Source: Rhynchosporium graminicola (lineage: Eukaryota > Ascomycota > Leotiomycetes > Helotiales > Ploettnerulaceae). From it: a DNA stretch of 64,000 nucleotides. The position numbers were made by a program, and so were the translations under genes. Under the pieces are notes generated by a model. The model made no database searches. It saw only the letters and a program-made list of their open reading frames with translations, and was not told the origin of the DNA. The stretch covers positions 279,571 to 343,570 of the forward strand of contig FJUW01000056.1 of NCBI GenBank assembly GCA_900074885.1, given 5' to 3'. Numbering within the stretch: position 1 is the stretch's first letter; the number at the start of each line of letters is the position of its first letter. Below, in pieces: positions 58,395-64,000 of this stretch.

Positions 58395-61300
58395 AATACC
58401 TTATCAAGTACTATTAATTCTTATTATCTAACTAAGATAGAGATTAGATAGTTATACTGCAGATTCGGATATCCTTCGGTATAGAGACTACGACACCTGC
58501 TAGATTAAGCTAGCTATATACCTGATTCAGATATCATAAAGCGCGTTAAGGAGATATACGAGTATTACTAGAAGTACGCAGACGCTCTATATCGTTTCCG
58601 ATTTAAACTGCAAGACGATATAGACTTTAATCATATAGTATATATAGATATCGCTCAATTTAGAGAACGGTACGCCTTATATATAGTTAATAAAGCTATA
58701 GGATTTAAAGTAGCAAAATAGCTCCGGAAGGCACCCGGCTCACAGATAGCAAAAGCGGTTTTCGATGCTTTCAAGCTAGCTTAGATAGATACCTATATAG
58801 GGCCTCCAGAATTCGTAGTATATAACTATAGTATCAACTTCAATTCGGAAGAGTTTCGGACGTTACTACGGGCAATAGGTAGTATTTCCAAGCTTGTTCC
58901 TATAGAAGCATACTATTCAATCAGTAAAGTAGAAAGGTACTACCGCCCACTTCGAAGAGCGTACGAAATTATTATAATAGAGCAGCTAGACCTTAGCGAT
59001 AAGATTAGGCTGTAAATAGTAATTAAGGTAGTAAACGATACGGCTGGCTTAAGTAGCCTAATACCTACGTTACTAGTCTTTAGAGCTTTTCTAAGGCTTA
59101 TAGAGCTTAATCCACCTAACCTATTAGTAGAAGAAAGGGCGATAGCTATCAAAAAGGCTATAAAAGAAGTACAGAGGATTCATGCCGCTCGTAAAGTTAA
59201 TAACGCGCTAGCAACCCGGAACGGCCCCGGAACGACTCAGATTTATGACCTATAGCTAAATAATCAAGTACTTATTTGAAGGGAAGACAAGAAATAGAAA
59301 GGGCTATATGTATTCCTAGGTATAGAGAGGGAAACGTGCTAAATAGAGATAGAAGGCAAGACGAAGACATTTAGGTCAACCTTAGTACGACCGTTTAAGA
59401 CAGACGAATTCGGTATAGAAAAAGTACTTCTAGAGAAACCTATAATAATAACTGAAAATCCAAGTACCTCCGGAATAGTTCCGAAACTAATCCGACTCGT
59501 ACTGAGAGTAGAAATTCTAATAATAAGACTACTACGAGGAATTCCTACTATTAATAATGACTATAATAAAGACGCTACTATATAAATAGCGTATAGAGAT
59601 ATAAGTGCAGAAGTATTCCTTACAGAGAAAGAGACACGTGATCGAGAGCTATCTAAACGACTATATGAAAAAGGAAAGATCATAACTATAGGCTAACTAT
59701 TCTAATAATTAAGGCAAAAGGAATATAAAGGACTCATGAAACAGGGGGTATTTGTACCTATCTATAAGGACGACCCTACTATATAAGGCAAGAGAATATT
59801 CAAATTAAGAATAGTTGATAAAATCAAAGGCAAAGAAATAAACTAGCTATTTGAAAAGTCAAGATTAGTTATATAGGCGTGGAACGATCAAGGGAAGAAA
59901 GAAGAAGGTATTATCACCTAATCGCTAACGATATAGAGAGTAAGCTAGCGGTTAATAATTTACCTAGTAGTATTAGTACTCCCTCTATTACGGCTCCGAA
60001 ACAGCTCCGGTTCGCTAGGAATTAGAGATATAACCTAGGCTTATATATAGGCATCTTTAAAACTATTACGAGATATCTTCGTATAGCCTCCGGCAGATAT
60101 TGCAATATAATTCCTATCTAGTATAGTCTTTAAGGTAGTACTTCTGTTATATAGTATTCCAGAATCAGGAAACCACTAGTTTTCTATATACTATCGATAC
60201 TACTAAGAAAGCCTTAGAATATCAAATTTAATATACGACCCCTGCTTAATAATTACAACAGATAGTCAAGTAAATACTCCTTTTAGTATAGTAGGAATAT
60301 AAACAGACGATATGCTTATATTAGGCGATAAAGACTTCTTTACGCAAGAAGCAACCGAGATACAGCGTACCGGATTCCTCACTAAGCCGATATAGCTCCT
60401 AAACGCCTCCGACTCTCTCACGTTTAATAGCTATATTATTCGCTAAGATAAAAACGACTTATATATATCATAGAAGGGCTAAGGAGTCAGAATTAACTTA
60501 ATAGATACTAATAAATAAGATTATAAGTAAGACTACCTAAAGCAGCGAGCTAAAGGTACTTATCTAGCTTCAATTTATCAACCGGAGGCCTCTTACAGCC
60601 TCTCTGCAGTAGCCTAGCATTAAAATCCAATAAAAGAAGATATATAAGTAATAAATAAATACCTCTAATAGCAATACAACAACCTCTAGAAAAGATTACG
60701 ATATCTACCCCTCGATCTCACTAAGGCTAAGCTCTTCGTATTCGTAGATAGCTCATTTGCGAATAATTATGATCTTAGCTCTTAGATTAGGTATATTATC
60801 CTAGTCGGAACCGAATCGGAGGGGAATACGGACTTTATAGTAACAGGTAATATTATCTATACTAGTTCTACAAAGTGCAAACGAGTTATAAGAGTAGTCC
60901 TAGCCTCGGAACTATACGCTATAGTAGTAGGAACTAATATATTAATCGCCTTATTAATAACGATTAATCAAGTAACGGATAAGCTACGGTTATCTCCCCT
61001 ACCTATAGTCGTTTATACAGACTTATTATTACTATATGAGTATATTATCAAACTTAGAATAACGGAAGAAAAGCGTTTAATAATTGATATCATATTAATT
61101 CGCTAATCATATGAACGCAGGAAACTCACAGAAATACGATAGATTAATAGGAGTTCTAACCCTATAGACGCTATAACGAAAAGCAATCTAAATAAGGTAT
61201 TATAGCAGTTAGTAGACTCTAATAAGCTAACTATAAAAGTAGAAAGTTAGATATAATAACCTACCGAGGCAGATTCGGACCTATAATAGAGTTATTCTAT

Positions 61301-61618
61301 ACTATGATCCTTTTTCCTTCTAATTTTCTGCGAGATGAATTATTATATACTTTCTTTCTATTATATACTTTCTTTTAGTACAAGTATACGTATAGTTATT
61401 TCATTTCATAGTTATTTCATCGAGGAGGTAAGACAGAAGCAGAAACGAGATGTATTCAGCTATTAAATACCTTTTGATTCAAAGCACTAACTGAAGCCTT
61501 ATAACTATAACCTAACAGAGACCTCTAGCTAATTTCACTACAGAGGGCTACTTTCGCACTAGAAGTATAGAGAAACTATAGCTACGAAGTACTAATAGAA
61601 GCTAATCCGAAACAAGGC

Positions 61619-62429
61619 CTAAGCAACAGAACCTATACTATAAGGGCTAAGATCCTCTCCCGGATCACCCTCGGAACCACCCCGATTCTTATTATTATCG
61701 TCCTTGTCCTCTAGAACGTTATGACAACTCTTACGAGCCGCCGGCGCAGAGCCCGCAAGCGCTACCTTACGCTTAATACTACCACGACCCGCAGGAGCAG
61801 CTGCTGCTACCGCTAGAGCTTCGATTCGGCCTAAGGCCGCGATAGAGCCTTCGGCCGTAAGGACCGCACCTTATATTATTAGTATATGTTCTGAACTAGT
61901 ATAGAGAGGATTCGGAGAAAGAGTAAGGAGAGAGAAATAGAACTTACGATCTAGGTCTCCGTAAGGGAGCGAACCTCCGCCCGGAGAGCACGAGTCTTAT
62001 CTAATAACGCTAAAGCCAAGGCTTCAGTACCCTTTAGTGCTTCTGCTAAGGTAACTAATAAGATAGAATAAATATTCTCTGCGGCAGCAGAGAGAGGACT
62101 ATAGGTAGCCTTGTTATCTTAGTCGTAGCTCCGAAGAGCATAGCAGAATAACGCAAACTCTAGCTCTAAGAACTAGGGAAGCTATCAGATACGGATCAGA
62201 TTCGGACCAGATTCGGATAGGGTTCGATCTAGGATAAGGAGAATAAAAGGAGGATACTTATAGGAATATAGGCACTTTTATAGGAAGTATAATACCCGCA
62301 CTTCTTCGAATTGGGGTTATCCTAAAGATAACGATAGTCGGGAGTAATAGCAGCGCGGCGCACGCACCGGATATAGCACACATAGTAAGCAGACGCTAAA
62401 GCGCTAGCAGGAGTTAGGATTAGCACTAT
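61619..62429 (-). pseudogene. Antisense intron-bearing cysteine-rich ORF in the 3' region of copia F
   Basis: The minus strand carries a coding-like frame in three parts. Part 1 starts at ATA 62429 (ATG after reversing one RIP change) and holds a cysteine cluster (VCYIRCVRRAAITPDYR ... KKCGYYTSYKSA) with some Cys now Tyr. A putative 80-nt intron (62182-62261, donor ataagt from gtaagt, acceptor gatag) leads to part 2, LP*FLELEFALFCYALR ... LAEALKGTEALALALLDKTRALRAEV, a helical region. A second intron has donor gtaagt at 61947 and branch-like tactaat. Part 3 is rich in Ala/Gly/Arg (AALGRIEALAVAAAAPAGRGS) and ends at TAG 61619-61621. The last junction is off by one base as I read it, so details are uncertain. 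No known family is assigned; the Cys pattern resembles fungal zinc-binding proteins of unknown role. Confidence 0.5.
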
Positions 62430-62914
62430 TCTATTGATAGTTAACTGCTAATATAAAAGTTAGCGATAAGTACAAATACTACTGTATACAGCGAGTCGGT
62501 ACGTACAAGAAGTTAGATAGTAGCTGAATAAAAGAAGTTAGAAATCGATAGCGATTCTGAAGGTAATATACCTGGAAACCGCATAATACTAGTAGACTTA
62601 TAATACTAATACGAATATCTTGCTTAACTATTTACTATTATTAATACTAAGTCTAATTACCTATATAATAATACTAACGAGGTCTCGCCTATTCAACCTA
62701 TTGAGAATAGCTAGTATTATCTACCGAGTTTATTTTATTTACTTCATTTCGATCTCCTATTTATCACGCCTAATAATAGTATCACGTGGAGTTCGGAGGC
62801 AGTCCGGAGGGGTTCCGGAGCTATAGCAGATAGACCTAAAAGCAGGTAATAGTACTAATAGATTATAGTACTAGTACTAAGCGTTACTGCTCTTGCGAAG
62901 AAAAATACTACGAG

Positions 62915-63141
62915 TGTCAGTATCTCCAAATACCTACTAAGTCAGGAAGGGGATTCTGGTATAAGGACCCCTGTATATGATACCGGAGGGGATTCGGAGG
63001 GGGTTCGGACGTGTATATATATCAGGATTCCTACTTCCACTCGTAGAGTAGACTTTATAATATATATACTTTTGACTGTCTCAATTCACGGATATATATC
63101 GATATATACTTTGATACTTTATTACCGGTACTGCACCTACA
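62915..63141 (+). repeat. 3' LTR of element F
   Basis: It starts TGTCAGTATC and ends CACCTACA. It differs from the 5' LTR at about 15 sites, mostly transitions. Confidence 0.9.
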
Positions 63142-63146
63142 TTATC

Positions 63147-64000
63147 CTTCTCCTTTTTCTTTCTACTACTAGTCTTCTTCTTATTAGTCTTATTAGTCTT
63201 ATTCTCTTCCTCCTTCTTCTTTAGCTACTCGATATACGGGATCTACTTCTTTCTAGACTTCTTCTTAAACTCCTTTTTCTTCTGCTTATTAATAATAAAA
63301 TAGTTCTCTAGAGTATACTTTAGCGATATCTGTTTATAGTGCTTATAAGTCGGCCTAGCTTCTTTACTAGCCGGCTTAGTAGCTCCTCTGCTGCTTCCTT
63401 TCTTGGAATTAGATATAGACTTATTGCTATATAGAGCTTAACTAGCTATCTTACTAGTAGAGTCACTAGCTCTTATCTTATTAGTAATATCTTCGATTAA
63501 ACTAACTAAAGTTACTCCTGATTTAGACTTCTCGGTCGTATCTGGGTTATTACTAGAAGAAACTCTTAAGAGAGAACGTTATCTTTCAGCTTATATAAGT
63601 TATTTCTCTGAAACTATAGTAATAAATATAATTAGATATTATACCGGAGGTAAAGCTATTATTAAAGTCTCTAATTTGATAATTAAGAGCTTAAAAGCGA
63701 TAATTAACTTCTCTAGGGAGTTTAAATCGTTATACTAGAGCTTAACGTAATCTTATATAGCGTTATACACTAGTATATTACTACCTCCTTCGTACTGCGC
63801 TTATAAGGCCTTCTATATATCTGATACAGTAGTTTTACTAGTTATATACGCGAGAGGTCCGGCCTTCTAATTTAACGTGATTACTAGCTTCATTTCACTC
63901 TCTCTAGACTCTTAATCTTACTACTTCTTAAGTACTTTATCGTCGATATCGTCGTCCTATTCGTCTACCTCTTTAGGCATATAGTCGCGTGACTTAATAT
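63147..64000 (-). pseudogene. Copia E gag-side region
   Basis: The minus strand near 63350-63200 reads a RIP-changed zinc-knuckle-like segment (PTYKHYKQ..LKYTLENYF), then a Lys-rich stretch (KKKEFKKKSRKK, KKKEEENKTNK), consistent with the nucleocapsid end of a copia gag. Further right lies the body of gag, cut by the window edge. Stops occur throughout. Confidence 0.55.

Larger units (their letters stand above)
52300..61255 (+). pseudogene. Gag-pol of copia element F (interrupted by B and C)
   Basis: Visible landmarks are: a protease-like LIDIGASN near 56665, followed by the IIIDADILFLIYL (vvdADtPFLLsL) and LDKLNA segments; integrase GPPEFVVYNYSINFNSEEFR near 58800 and KVERYYRPLRRAYE near 58925, then VNDTAGLSSLIPTLLVFRAF and NNALATRNGPGTTQ near 59200; RNase H ASELYAIVVGTNI near 60905, VVYTDLLLLYEYI, EEKRLIIDIILIR and NPIDAITKSNL near 61160. 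B interrupts the gag region; C lies between protease and integrase. Many stops make it dead. Confidence 0.87.
51958..63141 (+). mobile_element. Ty1/copia retrotransposon F with nested insertions and antisense ORF
   Basis: Two 227-bp LTRs (51958-52184 and 62915-63141), duplication TTATC (51953-51957, 63142-63146). The 11,184-bp span holds elements B and C; without them F is about 7.6 kb. It reads on the plus strand with protease, integrase, RT and RNase H in copia order. Between RNase H and the 3' LTR lies about 1.6 kb of extra DNA that contains an antisense cysteine-rich frame. F is a different copia lineage from E, with integrase and RNase H of the fungal type ending in NPxDAxTK. Confidence 0.9.
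39182..64000 (-). mobile_element. Ty1/copia retrotransposon E (host element, partial, RIP-degraded)
   Basis: A minus-strand copia element is recovered by removing the insertions A, D and F at their 5-bp duplications. Its visible parts are 39182-40147 (RNase H and the 3' end), 42365-43825 (reverse transcriptase), 50708-51957 (integrase) and 63142-64000 (gag side). The order read on the minus strand, gag, integrase, RT, RNase H, is the copia order. The 3' LTR probably begins near 39376, just after a purine-rich tract, and is interrupted by the Fot1-like element. The 5' LTR lies beyond the window. Frequent TAA/TAG at former Gln/Trp codons shows RIP, and the element is dead. Confidence 0.85.

Noticed and set aside
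62620..62826. 68-codon hydrophobic plus-strand frame before the 3' LTR of F (env-like at first sight)
   Set aside because: Hydrophobic runs appear by chance in TpA-rich RIP DNA (Ile, Leu, Tyr codons). It lacks cysteines, a signal sequence context or any pattern of an envelope protein.
1..64000. tRNA, rRNA and CRISPR-like arrays
   Set aside because: I found no tRNA-like B box with a fitting A box and acceptor stem, no rRNA stretch, and no regularly spaced short repeats with unique spacers. A covariance-model scan would be the decisive test.

Overview
This window looks like one contig from a filamentous ascomycete (Pezizomycotina). The genes carry short GT-AG introns of about 45-165 nt, there is a fungal striatin, a Pho88/SND3 protein, an AA9 polysaccharide monooxygenase and fungal MFS carriers, and the right part bears the C:G-to-T:A scars of repeat-induced point mutation (RIP). 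I cannot name the species; a plant-associated Leotiomycete is only a guess.

The window has two compartments. Bases 1 to about 36,700 are ordinary gene-bearing DNA with balanced base composition. From left to right it holds: an AA9 LPMO (+), a small P-loop NTPase/kinase (-), a 12-TM MFS drug/polyamine-type transporter (-), a threonine aldolase (+), a 102-residue PLDc_N membrane protein (+), a striatin-family WD40 scaffold (-), Pho88/SND3 (-), an MFS sugar transporter (+), a GH31 alpha-glycosidase (+), a retinol-dehydrogenase-like SDR (-), an unknown protein with a CxxC...CxxxC zinc-like motif (+), and two related small cysteine-rich secreted-protein genes (-). Both of the last two look damaged. 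AA9, the sugar carrier and GH31 together suggest plant polysaccharide degradation, uptake and intracellular glucoside breakdown, but they are spread among housekeeping genes and are not an obvious cluster. Small mobile relics also lie here: a 253-bp MITE-like element with 30-bp inverted ends and a 496-bp solo LTR with a 5-bp target duplication.

From about 36,728 to the right edge the DNA is AT-rich and TpA-rich, with stop codons throughout, and consists almost wholly of nested transposons. A minus-strand Ty1/copia element (E) is the host. It is split by a Fot1/pogo-like DNA transposon (36,728-39,181), a gag-only LTR element A (40,148-42,364), a Ty3/gypsy chromovirus D (43,826-50,707) and a second copia element F (51,958-63,141). 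F is in turn split by two more gag-only elements, B (53,174-55,374) and C (57,028-58,394). Every LTR insertion except E has recognisable LTR ends and an exact 5-bp target duplication, so the order of insertion can be read directly.

The most unusual observation is an antisense, apparently intron-containing, cysteine-rich reading frame between the pol region and 3' LTR of copia element F. Also notable are the two independently damaged secreted-protein paralogs beside the transposon block, and a 317-bp exact duplication around a single N that is probably an assembly seam.
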